DNA from: Polytrichum commune
Lineage: Eukaryota; Streptophyta; Polytrichopsida; Polytrichales; Polytrichaceae
NCBI GenBank assembly: GCA_950295325.1
Contig: OX485808.1
Span: forward strand, 2,794,501-2,854,500
DNA: 60,000 bases
Direction of reading: 5' to 3'
The notes beneath the pieces were generated by a model. That model worked only from the letters and a program-made list of their open reading frames with translations, ran no database searches and was not told the DNA's origin. Positions 24,982-37,009 of this stretch are shown here, one piece after another; position 1 is the stretch's first letter; each line of letters starts with the position of its first letter. The position numbers and the translations under genes were made by a program.

Positions 24982-27900
24982 CTAAGTCATCAATTTTCTC
25001 CAGAATCGACTCAAGCGCGCCTCCGGTATCTCCTCCAAGCCCGAACACCCTTCTAAGGCAAGGGAGGTCAAGGAGGTCAAGTTACCCAACGCCTCCGGTA
25101 TCTCTTTCAAGCCCCCACACGCACGTAAGTCGAGCGTGGTCAAGGAGGTCAAGTTACCCAACGCCTCCGGTATCTCCTTCAAGCCTCTACACCCTCTTAA
25201 GACGAGCGATGTCAAGGAGGTCAAGTTACCCAACGCCTCCGGTATCTCCTTCAAGCCTCTACAATAACTTAAGTTGAGCGAGGTCAAGAAGGTCAAGTTA
25301 CCCAACGCCTCCGGTATCTCCTCCAAGCCTTCACACCCTTCTAAGTTGAGGGAGGTCAAGGAGATCAAGTTACCCAACGCCTCCGGTATCTCCTTCAAGC
25401 CTTCACAATAACTTAAGTCGAGGGAGGTCAAGGAGGTCAAGTTACCCAACGCCTCCGGTATCTCCTTCAAGCCTTCACACCAATGTAAGTCGAGGGAGGT
25501 CAAGAAGGTCAAGTTACCCAACGCCTCCGGTATCTCCTTCAAGCCTTTACACCAACTTAAGTCGAGTGAAATCAAGGAGGTCAAGTTACCCAATGCCTCC
25601 GGTATCTCCTCCAAGCCTTCACACCTTTTTAAGTTGAGGGAGGTCAAGGAGGTCAAGTTACCCAACGCCTCCGGTATCTCCTTCAAGCCTTCACAATAAC
25701 TTAAGTCGAGGGAGGTCAAGGAGGTCAAGTTACCCAACGCCTCCGGTATCTCCTTCAAGACTCCACACCCCCTTAAACCAAGGGAGGTCAAGGAGGTCAA
25801 GTTACCCAACGCCTCCGGTATCTCCTTCAAGCGTTTACACCAATTTAAGTCCAGGGAGGTCAACGAGGTCAAGTTACCCAACGCCTCCGGTATCTCCTTC
25901 AAGCGTTTACACCAATTTAAGTCGAGTGAAATCAAGGAGGTCAACTTACCCAACGCCTTTGGTAGCTTCTTCAAGCGGCTATACAAACTTAAGTTGAGGG
26001 AGGTCAAGGAGGTCAAGTTACCCAACGCCTCCGGTATCTCCTTCAAGCCTCTACACCCATTTAAGTTGAGCGAGGTCAAGGAGGTCAAGTTACCCAACGC
26101 CTCCGGTATCTCCTTCAAGCCTCCACACCCTTCTAAGTTGAGGGAGGTCAAGGAGGTCAAGTTACCCAACGCCTCCGGTATCTCCTTCAAGCCATGACAC
26201 CAACTTAAGTTGAGGGAGGTCAAGGAGGTCAAGTTACCCAACGCCTCCGGTATCTCCTTCAAGCCTTCACACCAACTTAAGTTGAGGGAGGTCAAGGAGG
26301 TCAAGTTACCCAACGCCTTTGGTAGCTTCTTCAAGCCCTCACACCAACTTAAGTCAAAATAAGTCAAGATGCTTAAGTTGCCTATGGTGCTTGGTAGGGA
26401 TTGCAAATTTTTGCAACATCTTATTCTCATTTTGTATAAGAATTTCAATTGTCCAATGCTATCATCAATATGATGTAGACTAGATACGCCTTCAATCACC
26501 AAAATTTGCAAATTAATATGATTGTCCCATTTGAACATAAATGGATTTGAGGTCATAATTTCAAAATCACGATTCTTTTGGCAAATCACCATCAAACATT
26601 GGAGATTTTTTGATTGACTCAAAATTTTATCCAATGATATTGAACCCTCGAAACCTTGGAAACCAAAAAATCGGAGCGAAACCAAAGGTTTTGTAATGTC
26701 AAAGTGTGTTTTGAATTCCTTTGTTGGTTCATTGAAAGAAAGGCATTCCATACGCTCCAAAACTGTTTGTGTTCTCCCACTCCATGTTGCATCTTGTATT
26801 TTCCACCATCGAGTACCAATATACATGGGGTCTGTTTCCACAATCATACGTCCCATATCCCGTAATTGATCATGGATTTCATAGACTCCATCTTTGCCAA
26901 TCTTAACCAAAGATTTATCTTCAAGACGTTTCAACGATTCTTCAGGATTTTTGTTCACATCTCGCCATAAACGTGATGAGGTCACAACTTGTAATGTATT
27001 TATTGGGACCAAATCTTTGCTAAAATGACAACATAGGTCCAAAAACAAGTTCTTTTCTTCTTGGGTAAGGTCGTCGAAGCTTATCCGTAGGCAATGCCAA
27101 ACTTCATTGTTATTTTCCGATCCCAACGCTCTTGCCCTTTGTAGTCTTTGCAAAGCTCGCACCCAAATGCGTAATCTCTTCAATCCATACAATGTTCCAC
27201 CCACAACTTTCAAGCTCAAAGGCAACCCTTTACATGCATCCACAATTTTCTCGACAATGTCCACCATATGAGATGGTATTTCATATCCTTGATCACCAAA
27301 AGCATGCCTAGAGAATAATTTCATAGCTTCGCCTTTGATGAGTTCATCCAAATCTACACGACCAACGTCTCCCAAGTTTTCCACAAGGTTCCAATCACGA
27401 GTTGTGATGATCATCTTGTTAGTACGCTTGGCTTTGAAGATATCAACATCCATCATCTCATGAATTTGCGTACTATTGCCAATGTCATCAAAAACAATGA
27501 GAGCACTTTTGCTTGTGATTGTTTGGCAAAGACGGGTCCTTGCTTGTACAATGTCTTTCACATCATCGACCTTTGCCCCTAAGTTGCTCAAAATTTCTTT
27601 GAAAATCTCGATAGTGCCACAATCTTTGTTCTTCATGAAAATAAAACAAATTGCTTCAAATTGACCATGCATACGTTCCATCACAACTTTTGCCAAAGTA
27701 GTTTTGCCCATTCCACCCACCCCTATAATGGCCACTATGGACTGTTTCTCCAATGCTTTCGTAACCCTTAGGATTCTTTCTCGCATACCAACAAGCTCGT
27801 TTCCTCCCTCCTTTGCACTTGTGTCCCCCTTGTGCTCCATAGTACCTATTGTCGGTTCAATGTTCCCACTTGTTTCTTGAATTTGAGGGATGTTGGCCTT

Positions 27901-29373
27901 GTCCATCTTCACAACATTGTTCCTATGGTTTGAAGCATTCAAATGAAGTTCTTGCCGAATTTGATGGAGCCTCAAACAAATATCTTGAAAGGTTGGCCTT
28001 TCTGATGGTTCGAAAGACCAGCAATCTTTGATCAAAGATGTCAATGACTCGGGGCAATCGGGCGGCAAACTCGGCCTCTCTCCAACTTCCATCCTTTCTT
28101 TTATCTCGGATCTCCTACATTGTGAGAATGGAATCACCGCCGTGAGAATGTAAGAACACACCATGGCAAAGCTGAATACGTCACTTTTGAAAGCATTCAC
28201 AAGATGTTTCAAGGTGTCATCGTATGCTACAAATGTCTCTGGTGCTCTAAACCCGGCGGAACCTAGATTATGGCATGTTGGCTCTTCGTAAGCATCTTGT
28301 GCTTCAATTTTTGAAATTCCAAAGTCGACCAATTTAACTTTCATGTAGCCCATGGAAACCAATATGGGATCATTCAAGGAGTTCACAAGGATGTTTTCGG
28401 GCTTCAAGTCACGGTGTGCAACATTCATGTCATGGAGATAGAGCATTCCGCTTGCCATTTGGAACATGACATCAACGGCAACAAGATTTGATCGTTGCAA
28501 ATCAACGTTGTTCATAATTGCAACTCCAAGATTTCTCTCCATCTTCTCCATCACTATATATCGCCAATTGCTATCATGGTCACCTCCTTCACCACAACAT
28601 ATGAACTTAACAATGTTTGGATGACTCAACCCTGCTAAAATACCCACTTCTTTCTTGAAGTTTTCATATGCTTTATCTTTAGAATCAATGTCAACCGCTT
28701 TAAAAACCTTCATAGCCAATTCCAAGCCAAAGCAATTTGTTTCGTATATTTGTCCACAAGCACCACGTCCCAACGGAGTTGATCGTTGAGGAATCCAACT
28801 GTTTGCTGGAAATGTACAGGAATTCAACTCAACACCTTCTCCATCCATTCGACAAACCAACCGGTCGTAGGCATACTTTACAACTTGCCGATCCTTCAAG
28901 GATTTTGTTGCATGACTATGTTCCAACAATTGCAAGACCAATGCCTTTTGGTCTTTCTCCACTTCTGTTATATTGATCGGATGGAACTCTATGGACTTTT
29001 GAAGGTCCATGGTCATTATCCCCAATATTTGGAATTGCTCACACAATGTATCGAAAGTACAATTGAGCTCTTCAAGCAACTCACGAAACTCTTCTTCATT
29101 ATTCATCTGCCACAATGATGCATGAATCCAATCATCCCTACTGCAGTCTCGGATTAATGCCTGGATTTTACACACAACTCGATATAAATCCTCCATACTT
29201 GGTCCACGCTCCATTTTGTCATGAACTTGTTGGACCAAAGTCTTCAAACATTCTACAACAAGATTTGATTTGTTTTTTAAATGCAAACATTGTTTTGCAT
29301 TCAATAAGATTTCCTTTTGTTCCAATTGCTTCAATTTTATTGAGCACTCCATCAAAAGTTGGGAGTTCTTCAT
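24982..29373 (-). CDS. Protein kinase-NB-ARC-LRR immune receptor (NLR)
   Basis: Uninterrupted frame of 1463 residues with no intron seen. Residues 1-170 are predicted helical and resemble the four-helix bundle found ahead of plant MLKL-type kinases (weak, by eye). A protein kinase lies at about 199-475: glycine loop GRGACG (202-207), Lys222 in AMKVF, HRDLKPENI (320-328), DFG (350-352), APE (377-379); all key residues are present, so it should be catalytically competent. A linker (476-525) leads to NB-ARC at about 526-835: P-loop GVGGMGKTT (551-559), kinase-2 LIVFDD (625-630), ITTRD (656-660), GLPL (716-719) and an MHD-like IHD (833-835). The LRR region follows, with nineteen 24-residue units from about 1000 to 1452. 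The last residues leave the repeat pattern (RLSRFWRKLMT), so the C-terminus looks truncated. By family this is a cytosolic pathogen sensor; the combination matches the moss PNL class. The start is the first Met of the frame; a short upstream exon cannot be excluded. Expression is unknown. Confidence 0.9.
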   Translation of the reverse strand: MKNSQLLMECSIKLKQLEQKEILLNAKQCLHLKNKSNLVVECLKTLVQQVHDKMERGPSMEDLYRVVCKIQALIRDCSRDDWIHASLWQMNNEEEFRELLEELNCTFDTLCEQFQILGIMTMDLQKSIEFHPINITEVEKDQKALVLQLLEHSHATKSLKDRQVVKYAYDRLVCRMDGEGVELNSCTFPANSWIPQRSTPLGRGACGQIYETNCFGLELAMKVFKAVDIDSKDKAYENFKKEVGILAGLSHPNIVKFICCGEGGDHDSNWRYIVMEKMERNLGVAIMNNVDLQRSNLVAVDVMFQMASGMLYLHDMNVAHRDLKPENILVNSLNDPILVSMGYMKVKLVDFGISKIEAQDAYEEPTCHNLGSAGFRAPETFVAYDDTLKHLVNAFKSDVFSFAMVCSYILTAVIPFSQCRRSEIKERMEVGERPSLPPDCPESLTSLIKDCWSFEPSERPTFQDICLRLHQIRQELHLNASNHRNNVVKMDKANIPQIQETSGNIEPTIGTMEHKGDTSAKEGGNELVGMRERILRVTKALEKQSIVAIIGVGGMGKTTLAKVVMERMHGQFEAICFIFMKNKDCGTIEIFKEILSNLGAKVDDVKDIVQARTRLCQTITSKSALIVFDDIGNSTQIHEMMDVDIFKAKRTNKMIITTRDWNLVENLGDVGRVDLDELIKGEAMKLFSRHAFGDQGYEIPSHMVDIVEKIVDACKGLPLSLKVVGGTLYGLKRLRIWVRALQRLQRARALGSENNNEVWHCLRISFDDLTQEEKNLFLDLCCHFSKDLVPINTLQVVTSSRLWRDVNKNPEESLKRLEDKSLVKIGKDGVYEIHDQLRDMGRMIVETDPMYIGTRWWKIQDATWSGRTQTVLERMECLSFNEPTKEFKTHFDITKPLVSLRFFGFQGFEGSISLDKILSQSKNLQCLMVICQKNRDFEIMTSNPFMFKWDNHINLQILVIEGVSSLHHIDDSIGQLKFLYKMRIRCCKNLQSLPSTIGNLSILTYFDLSWCEGLKKLPKALGNLTSLTSLNLSWCEGLKEIPEALGNLTSLTSLNLSWCHGLKEIPEALGNLTSLTSLNLEGCGGLKEIPEALGNLTSLTSLNLNGCRGLKEIPEALGNLTSLTSLNLSLYSRLKKLPKALGKLTSLISLDLNWCKRLKEIPEALGNLTSLTSLDLNWCKRLKEIPEALGNLTSLTSLGLRGCGVLKEIPEALGNLTSLTSLDLSYCEGLKEIPEALGNLTSLTSLNLKRCEGLEEIPEALGNLTSLISLDLSWCKGLKEIPEALGNLTFLTSLDLHWCEGLKEIPEALGNLTSLTSLDLSYCEGLKEIPEALGNLISLTSLNLEGCEGLEEIPEALGNLTFLTSLNLSYCRGLKEIPEALGNLTSLTSLVLRGCRGLKEIPEALGNLTSLTTLDLRACGGLKEIPEALGNLTSLTSLALEGCSGLEEIPEARLSRFWRKLMT
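25010..26390 (-). repeat. 72-bp tandem repeat encoding the LRR array
   Basis: About nineteen direct 72-bp units, each coding one 24-residue LRR of the type LTSLTSLNLSWCEGLKEIP plus EALGN. The units are almost identical at DNA level, and changes cluster in the codons just after the LxL strand (for example SWCEG, EGCGG, NGCRG, NWCKR, RGCGV, SYCEG) and at K/E before EIP. Most NLR LRRs are irregular, so this array behaves like a coding minisatellite kept uniform by unequal exchange or gene conversion. Three units (KKLPKALG at 1015-1022 and 1135-1142, and the first unit) deviate from the EIPEALG core. Confidence 0.9.
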
Positions 29374-29399
29374 GATGCAATACTTGCCGTATGCCCTTG

Positions 29400-32300
29400 A
29401 ATAAATGTACTTTATGAAATCTCAATTTAAAAGGATTTTGTATTGGAAAGGAACTTTGAAGGATCATATAATCATCTGCACATCAAAGCCAAAAATCAAG
29501 ATTAAGAACACACCTTCATGTACAACACATTTATATCTACTTTATTATATGCAACACATATTACATCTATCAAAAAACAAATCATGAAATAAAATAAATA
29601 AAAAATCATGTATTCTAAGAACTCCTCCTTACTAGTTCCAACACTCTATAGTCTACTTGGAAGCATACACAACTTAATCACTTCATATGTTAAACATGTT
29701 TGTAACATAATGTTGGATGTTAGATGTTCTTGGGCAACCTAGATTTTCTACATTTGTAGAAGATATTAAGGTCTAAACAAACCTTCATTAACCATTCATA
29801 CAATATAGCATGAGCATTGTATTATACATTATACAAGAAAATTCAAAGTTGTAGAATGATATAATACAAGTATTACTTGGAACCACCCCCCGCCCAACAA
29901 TCATGAAGTTTTCACTAACTAGGATATGAGACAAGAATTTGGTATTTAGGTGCAAGTTGGACAACTAACACCAAAATCCAAAGAGAAATGAATCATGGAT
30001 GTGCGTGAACTCTTTGTTGGAAACCTAATTGATGTGGATAGGTGACCATGAAAAAAGGATACCCCTACATGCGAGAAATTTATAGAGAACAAATAATGTA
30101 TATGTAGGAACAATAAGCTAGAAAATGGCTCATATATTTATATTAAGTTTTTCAATTTAATGTCATGAAATCCTCCACTGCATACACGAACTAAACTTCA
30201 TGAAATAAATAGGCCTCCACTCCATATATGACCCACTTTTACTTTCCAATGACATTTAGTCTTTGGACATTTTTCATCCATATGATATATCCCATTATAC
30301 CTTGACCCTTAAACACACATCACTTCAAAGAAATAAGGTATATTAGATGAAAATAACAAATCTACTGTCAATCTCTAGATCTTAGAAGCCTTTTGTACAT
30401 CTATTCTAGAATTTCTTTGCAAAACTGTATCAACTTCCCAATTACCACAATAATATATACCAAATTAGCAAAACATGTATCTAGAAACGCTTCTAAACCC
30501 TCTTGGTTTGAATCTACCACCCCGGAAAACGTTCATCAAACATGAATGAGGCTGCTATACCTACCAAAAAGCCATAGCAACCAAACGAACCATATAATGG
30601 ATGTGAGAAACCTTCTCTCGACATGTAAGCGCCCAACCTACCGAGCTGCAATAATGACATGGTAAACATTTTGTGCCTACTACAGGCGATTGCATGGCGA
30701 CACATGTCCATTATGAGACCAAATGGTCATGAATTATGGGCGATAATATGCATGCTCATATCAAATTAGTAATAAACACTCTAGTAAAATATATACATTA
30801 ATTTGGAATTCCATCATATGTTGATAGTTTCTTCCCAAGTGAGTTTGTTTCGTAGTGTGCATGTATCAACGTATAACACAAACAATACTCTCATAGACAT
30901 TATTATTTTCATATAAACTATTTTGTCTACATTTTCTTAATTTCTAGTAGTCGGTTAGATAATCATAACACTTGCACATAAACAAGGTTGCACTCGACAC
31001 GCTTGGATTGGCGGATTCACACTACACTATCACCTCACTCTTGATGACAAGGTGGAGAACATCCTTATAGTCTATTCCCCATTCTCCTCCAACAAATACT
31101 TCGCTCCTAAACACTCACAATACTTGATGACAACACATGCCACTCAATAACTTTATCACGTATCACGTAGCCCGTCATTTAACAATTTCTAAATGGGACA
31201 GTTTTATGGACCCAACAATAAGGTGAATAGGAATTTCTATATGAATCATGCAAGCGCATGATTGTATTGAAATAGAGAAGATATGCACCTATGTGAAGAG
31301 GTAGGAAATACAAATGATGATGGTGTTGTGGTCAAATCGCCCTTGAAGTCAACTTCCCAATCTTCATGAGCCATGCTATTAAGCAATTCGCGGAAGTCCC
31401 TCTTGTACAACACCACACTAAATGCTTAAGTTAACGTGGCCAATATTATATGTCGTGGATCACATGCATCTGGCAACTAGCGAGGGTGTCATACGACACT
31501 TGGTGCTACATGACCAACCATGAAGACCACTCTAATCAAGATGGTTAGACATTTTTAAACACACACTCAATATCTATGGTTTTGATTGCTCTTCAAATGT
31601 TAGGGCGCACAAAATCCCTAGGAGCAACCGCCGCTCAACTCAACATCAACACAACCTAATTTTTACACTAAACAACCGCCAACAAATCTAATCCACAAAG
31701 AGGAGTGCGAGTACATAGGAAGCAACATACATGTGAAGCATATTAACTCCTATTTAGACTCCTCTCTGCATGACAAAGACCTACTTCAATAGCAAGCTAT
31801 TGATATATCTCCAAGAAACAAAGAAAACAAGCAAATCTTCAGCTATTGGTAGAACCACAAGCTACACACAAAGTGGTCGAGCCAAGGAATATTTTTGACG
31901 GTTACATACCTTTTGTTCGTCGCTACACAGTGGAACGAGAGGTCAAGTCCAACAAAGCTTGGGAAACGATAGGGATGGTGAGCCCGAAGAATAATAAATC
32001 AATGCCCATGACCCTAAGTATCACCTGAACAGCGTTAACATTGCAAACCACGACCCACAATCACCAAAAGAACCTGTAAGTTTTGGGAGTTGGTTGATCG
32101 TGAGAGCCAAGGTGGTGAACAAAGGCCAGCATGCACCTCCCACAAAAGTAAACACAAGATCGTTTGTAGAATGCCATGAAGTAGAGCACAGAGTCATACA
32201 AAATACACCAAGACTCATGCAAAGTCACAAAAGAGTCTCTAGAAAGTGTAGAACTTTTAATGCAAACTAGTACCTATAAACCATTGGATCCTCCAAGGAA

Positions 32301-33590
32301 GCACGACAAACATGTACCCAGTCAGAAGTGCTTTAAACTCAACTGCCAGACGAGACATGCCCTTAGTCAAGATATATTGAGCATGATCAAGTGCCCCATC
32401 ACTAGCTTTCAGACTTCAGTTGAGCGTGAAAAACTCCACATTGTGTTGAAGCTGGTCAACAGCTTCTAGGAATCCGCCAAGATCATTCTCAGGACCTTCC
32501 AATACCTTGTTCTCCACCTTCCATCCCACACATATCACATGAACTTAGATCATGTCTTCCTGCAGTTATACCATACTTGTTGAGAAAACTGGAGAATGAA
32601 AACATACGGTACATATTCAAAACAAAATTTTATGAAGATATGGCACATCAAACACTACCACTAGCTTGTAAGTACTTCCTAACCATGTCAATATCCTATA
32701 CAGTTGTCTAGCCACAGATAATCAGTTGCATACGCACATGAAAACATGACATCGTGCTGATTTGGCACAACTTCAAACAGAATTACCCTTCATTGATAGT
32801 ATGCCTATACCAATTTTAAGATTCTGAACAGAGACACAAAAATTCAAGATAGGCCTTCAAGGAAATTTTCATAAGTAGGAATGAATGTAAGCCTACCTGG
32901 CGTGACACATCCAATTAAGTCAACACAGATTCAACAGCTTTGAGAGTACTGTCAATGTTCTCGTGTGCTTTCCTAAATGCATGCGTTCAGACCTAAACAA
33001 TGGATCCCACATAATGCATTCAGTTACTTCAAATATTTATATTAGTCTATGCGTAGTTTCAAAACAAGGCACAGAAGGGACAAAAGAGTTCCAAAGAGGT
33101 ACCCCGGGGTGATGAAAAAGGCAACTAAAGAATTCTTGAAGGCAACTAACAGGAGTGAAATTCTTGAAGAATCTCGCAGAATTATTATCCCTACTCTATT
33201 TATGCAATTTCAAAGAAGAGGTTCCAGATAATTGTTCTGACTGTCCTTGAGAAAACTTCACGACTTATATAGTATACTTATGCTCAATCAGACATTGCTA
33301 AGAATCAGGCTTCGTAGTAATGACGATTTTGTCGGCAAACTTATAGAGTTCAAATCTAGTTGTGAGATGATTGAGATAGAAATAGTGACAATTGTTGTTC
33401 ATCAAAGTTACACAAGCGTAATTGTCCCTTCACAGCTAACACAAATATTCATACATCACATTTTCTTATCTTGCATCCTCCCCCTTCCTTTGGCAATATA
33501 TTCACTTTGTACAGGTGTTAATTTGCACTAAGATTGCCTTTCACCACCTATTGCTGTCTTGGTCGAAACACATGTTGTTGATACTCAGGC
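29400..33590. other. Intergenic stretch upstream of the kinase-NLR gene
   Basis: Only short frames of about 60-94 codons without recognisable domains (30514-30711, 31846-32028, 32021-32218, 32260-32469, 33049-33231, 33247-33531). No repeat structure or terminal repeats found by eye. Promoter elements of the NLR gene should lie at its left side. Confidence 0.4.
29529..29535 (-). promoter_or_regulatory. Candidate TATA box of the kinase-NLR gene
   Basis: TATAAAT on the minus strand about 160 nt upstream of the chosen ATG. In an AT-rich genome this motif is common by chance; a 5' UTR intron would also move the true promoter. Position is the only support. Confidence 0.2.
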
Positions 33591-35490
33591 TTCAGTTTAA
33601 AGAGGAAGAATATTACTGTTAAGACCGATTAGCTTAGGTCGATAAAACCCGGAGAGAAGATAACCTGCTCTGAAGTTTATCAATCCAGACATACATTACA
33701 TTACATCATTATCCCCGTGTCTTCATACCGGAAACCTCTAAGGAAATAGTGAACGTCATACAGGTGATACGACATAAAAAGAAGCCCAACAGAATTGTCT
33801 GCAATGAAATCGAGAACTGGTTCGCAATGCGGCACTCAAACGGATTTGGTTCAAGTTTTGACAATGTGAGCCTTGGAAATCCACTTTTGAAAGTTCAGTA
33901 GGAGGAGCAAGTGCAATCGCGCCAACACGTCCGCCTATGTCCACATCGAGATTGATGTTTAAGAAATTACTGCGCAAAATGCACACCAAGTGGAGTGGTT
34001 CCGCAAAAATAATTCTGTAGATATCCACGTTCAATAATCATGGCTGAGATGAGAATTGGCGAAAGAAGTACTTGAGTAGGACGCATTGCAGATTCAAGCG
34101 TAGAGAGACGGTGGTCAAGGAGCCGAGGATGGAGATCATCGACTCCGTCACGCTCCGCCTCTTGCCGAGGCTCTCCCGCATCAACTGCGCACGCGCTCGC
34201 ACTTTCTCTGTTTCTTTCCTCCTCCACTCCTCTTCACTTCAACCTTGTCACAAATCACCGCCATGCATCTCCGTCTTCTGATTCCCAATTAAATCATCCC
34301 TCCCACACGCTCCCAAGCCTTCGTGATGTGCGCAAGTTGCAATCTTCCTCTTATTCCGCCTAAATCTCGGCCCAAATCCCCTGTTCTCTACAATGCGCTT
34401 CTTTACCCTTACACACAAACTTCAGCTACAATGTTTTGCTTCCCAACAACACTCCTCACGCATTAAAAATCTGGTCTTCGTCTTACTCCCCACAAATGCA
34501 TCTCCGTCTTTTAATTTTCAATCATTCCACAACATGCATAACCTCACAGCACAGCGTCGTTGCATCTCCTACGCTCCCAAGCCTTAGCGATGTGCGCATG
34601 TTGAAATCTTCCTCGTCCTCCGCTTTAAATCTCGGTCCTTCAATCTCTTTCTTTAACCGTACAACACAGCAACTTCAGCTGCTTCCAATGTTCTCCTTCC
34701 CAACAACACTCCTCGCGCATTAACAAGATCTTCTTCGTCCTTCTGCGCCACAAATCTCGCACCACATCAAACCTCCTCTTCACTCAATGTAAGTACTCTT
34801 CCCCTCGAGGACCAGCTTAAGTTGAGCAGAGTGTTTGGGCTCTCCGAACAAGAGGTTTCCTACCTCGACCATCGCCACGGCAGCCGTTTTTCACCATCTC
34901 CCCCCCAAATTTGACACTGAAATCACCGTCCACGCACCAGAGATCGTTCCAACCTCTCTCCATTCCACTTCCACGTGTACTTACCTCCGCCCTTATGCAT
35001 GCCCTCGCTGTTTCGCTATGGCCGACCTATGAGTTAACTTAGTAAGCCCTCAGGCATCCTCTCTGCTCTTTCGTTACTGACAGGGCCATTTTGGCTACCA
35101 TTTGTGCAATTGTGCAATTGGCTAGGGAGACCCGGACTTGGGCGGGCATCTTGGGTTACCGATTGTACGTCTCCCACAAGACCCACGCTGGCCAAAGTGT
35201 CTGTACTCACTCGAGATTCCCGCTGCTTGGATTAGTGTCCGGGGTTCAAGCGACGCACAGTCGGAAGCCTGGAATGTTAGAATAGGATAATGGTTCATGC
35301 CTTGCGGATTCCAAGGGTGCGTTGGGGAATGAGCAACATGGGGACTGTAACTGTGAACCATTCTTGGGTTTCCCTCCCTGCAGCTTCCCTGGCAAGCTAA
35401 CCAGAGCGTCTGTATTTAGGTTTCTGGAACCTTCGGAAGACATCTAGAGAACTTGCGGCTTCCTGCTCGGTGGAGGCCTTCTTTGGGCAA
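33590..35490. other. GC-richer intergenic patch, no gene assigned
   Basis: Composition is clearly less AT-rich than the surroundings from about 34080 to 35460. Minus-strand frames at 33756-34034 (92 aa) and 33967-34227 (86 aa), and a plus-strand frame starting at 34130 (51 residues, basic and Ser/Leu-rich, faintly like an organelle-targeting peptide), overlap each other. None has a recognisable domain. A first exon of an unrecognised gene is possible but not demonstrated. Confidence 0.3.
34262..34730. repeat. Tandem duplication of about 235-257 bp in a GC-richer patch
   Basis: Unit 1 (34262-34465) and unit 2 (34495-34722) share 'gcatctccgtctt', 'cgctcccaagcctt', 'gatgtgcgca', 'caacaacactcctc' and 'cgcattaa' in order. 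Plus-strand frames through it are short and broken. It could be a duplicated 5' gene portion or a transposon part; no domain recognised. Confidence 0.6.
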
Positions 35491-35493
35491 CTA

Positions 35494-35872
35494 CACTAAA
35501 TAGGCTATTTAGTGTCAGATGGCGTTCAATGTCACTATGGTATCGTTTCGGATGACACTTCTTACGAATATGTTTACCGATCCTGTCATGGATGAGTTCA
35601 TCCATCGCCCAAAATCCTACCTCCTCTTGTCAACAACATGTGATAAGATGTTGTCGTGGATGATTGAAACTTGGATGAGAGATCACTTGGTAAGTGAAAG
35701 TAATTGCAACACCGTAAATCTATAACACCCCCCCCCCGCCAAGAAAAATAAATTACAAAGGAATTACAAGAAATGACAAATGATGTTGGGTTAACATTTA
35801 GTGTGGGTGACACTAAACCGCGGTTTACAATTAGTGTTGAGCAAGACAATCAAAATTGGTGACACTAAACGT
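35494..35872. mobile_element. CACTA-ended MITE R1, third member outside the duplication
   Basis: Starts CACTAAATAGGCTATTTAGTG, then matches R1 along its length with more divergence; the right end is degraded (GACACTAAACGTCACC). It contains a C9 run near 35727. It lies 1.1 kb left of copy 2. Confidence 0.5.
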
Positions 35873-37009
35873 CACCTCTAACTTACAAACGTTTTTACAA
35901 TTGTATTTGTCCAAAAAAAAAAAAAACTTTAGATCTTAACCTACGGTTGTTGAAATTGAGGTCGCATTTTATGGGCAGGTTTGAGGGAATTCGGGTGTGG
36001 GAAGTTAGGGGTTGAACCAACCCCACCAAGTGCTTGGGCACAACTTCAACTTATTTGATTTTTTGAGTTTAGCTTTATGGTATGTAGTGTGACTTACTAC
36101 ATGGGTTTATGGAATGCTCTGACTTTCGCTAAGAATGTAAGTTGTCATGCATTTAAGGAAAATCCATGCATTTAATCTTTTTTGGTAAAACATAAAATCC
36201 ATAATCAGGAGTTATGGCCTTGCAAATTTCCAAATAATTGCACTCTATATCATAAACAATGTACCATTCAACTTATAATGTGTAGGTTGTATGTTGTACA
36301 TATACCTTTAGAAATATCTTAGTTTCACAAAACATATCAGGATGTTTAAACTGGTTGAGAATAATGAGATTCGAGTGCTTGTAGGATTTTCTTCATAGGA
36401 ACGTCATGCTCAAGAGATTCAAAGATTCAAATTCAATCATTAGTGTTGAATGAAAAATTATTTTTATTTTTTGTCTCTCTATATACATATTTTTTAGAAT
36501 GTTTAAATTTAGTTGTGGAATGATGCAGTCACCAAGTTGGTGTTTAGCGCGGGCCATCATTACACCATTTATGGCATTGAGTGTCACTTACTAGCCAGAG
36601 TTACACATTGCTATAACATTTTATTATTAATGCAAACTTTTACCAAGTAAAAAATGTTAATGCTTGATAGTGTCTAAACAACCAATTTGGCCCTTGTTGG
36701 TAAAACATGAGATCTATAGTAAAAACTTATAGCACAATGTAACTACAAAAAGTAAGTGACTAAATGCCATACATTGTGTAGTGAGATACATAATAAAAAG
36801 TTATTGCACAACAAACTCCAAATAGTAAGTGACATCAAATACCATAAATGATGTCGTTTTCATGCATGTTTTTGTCCTAAAGTGCACTCTTGGTTGATAG
36901 TAATGTGAATGCATAAACTATTATGAGCACCAAAGAGCTCAAGTGTTAAAGTCATCTTTATCATGTGCCACGCTTAGTGTCACTGCATTGTCAAGTTTAA
37001 CACCACGTG
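35873..37009. other. AT-rich stretch between R1 and copy 2
   Basis: Holds diverged pieces of the short repeat family seen at 43471-43697 (36590-36880). No gene seen. Confidence 0.4.

Noticed and set aside
25994-26197. Plus-strand open frame across the LRR array
   Set aside because: It is the antisense of the 72-bp LRR repeats; periodicity keeps it open.
25010-26390. Regular repeats resembling a CRISPR array
   Set aside because: The 72-bp units are contiguous, code LRRs in frame on the minus strand and have no spacer structure.
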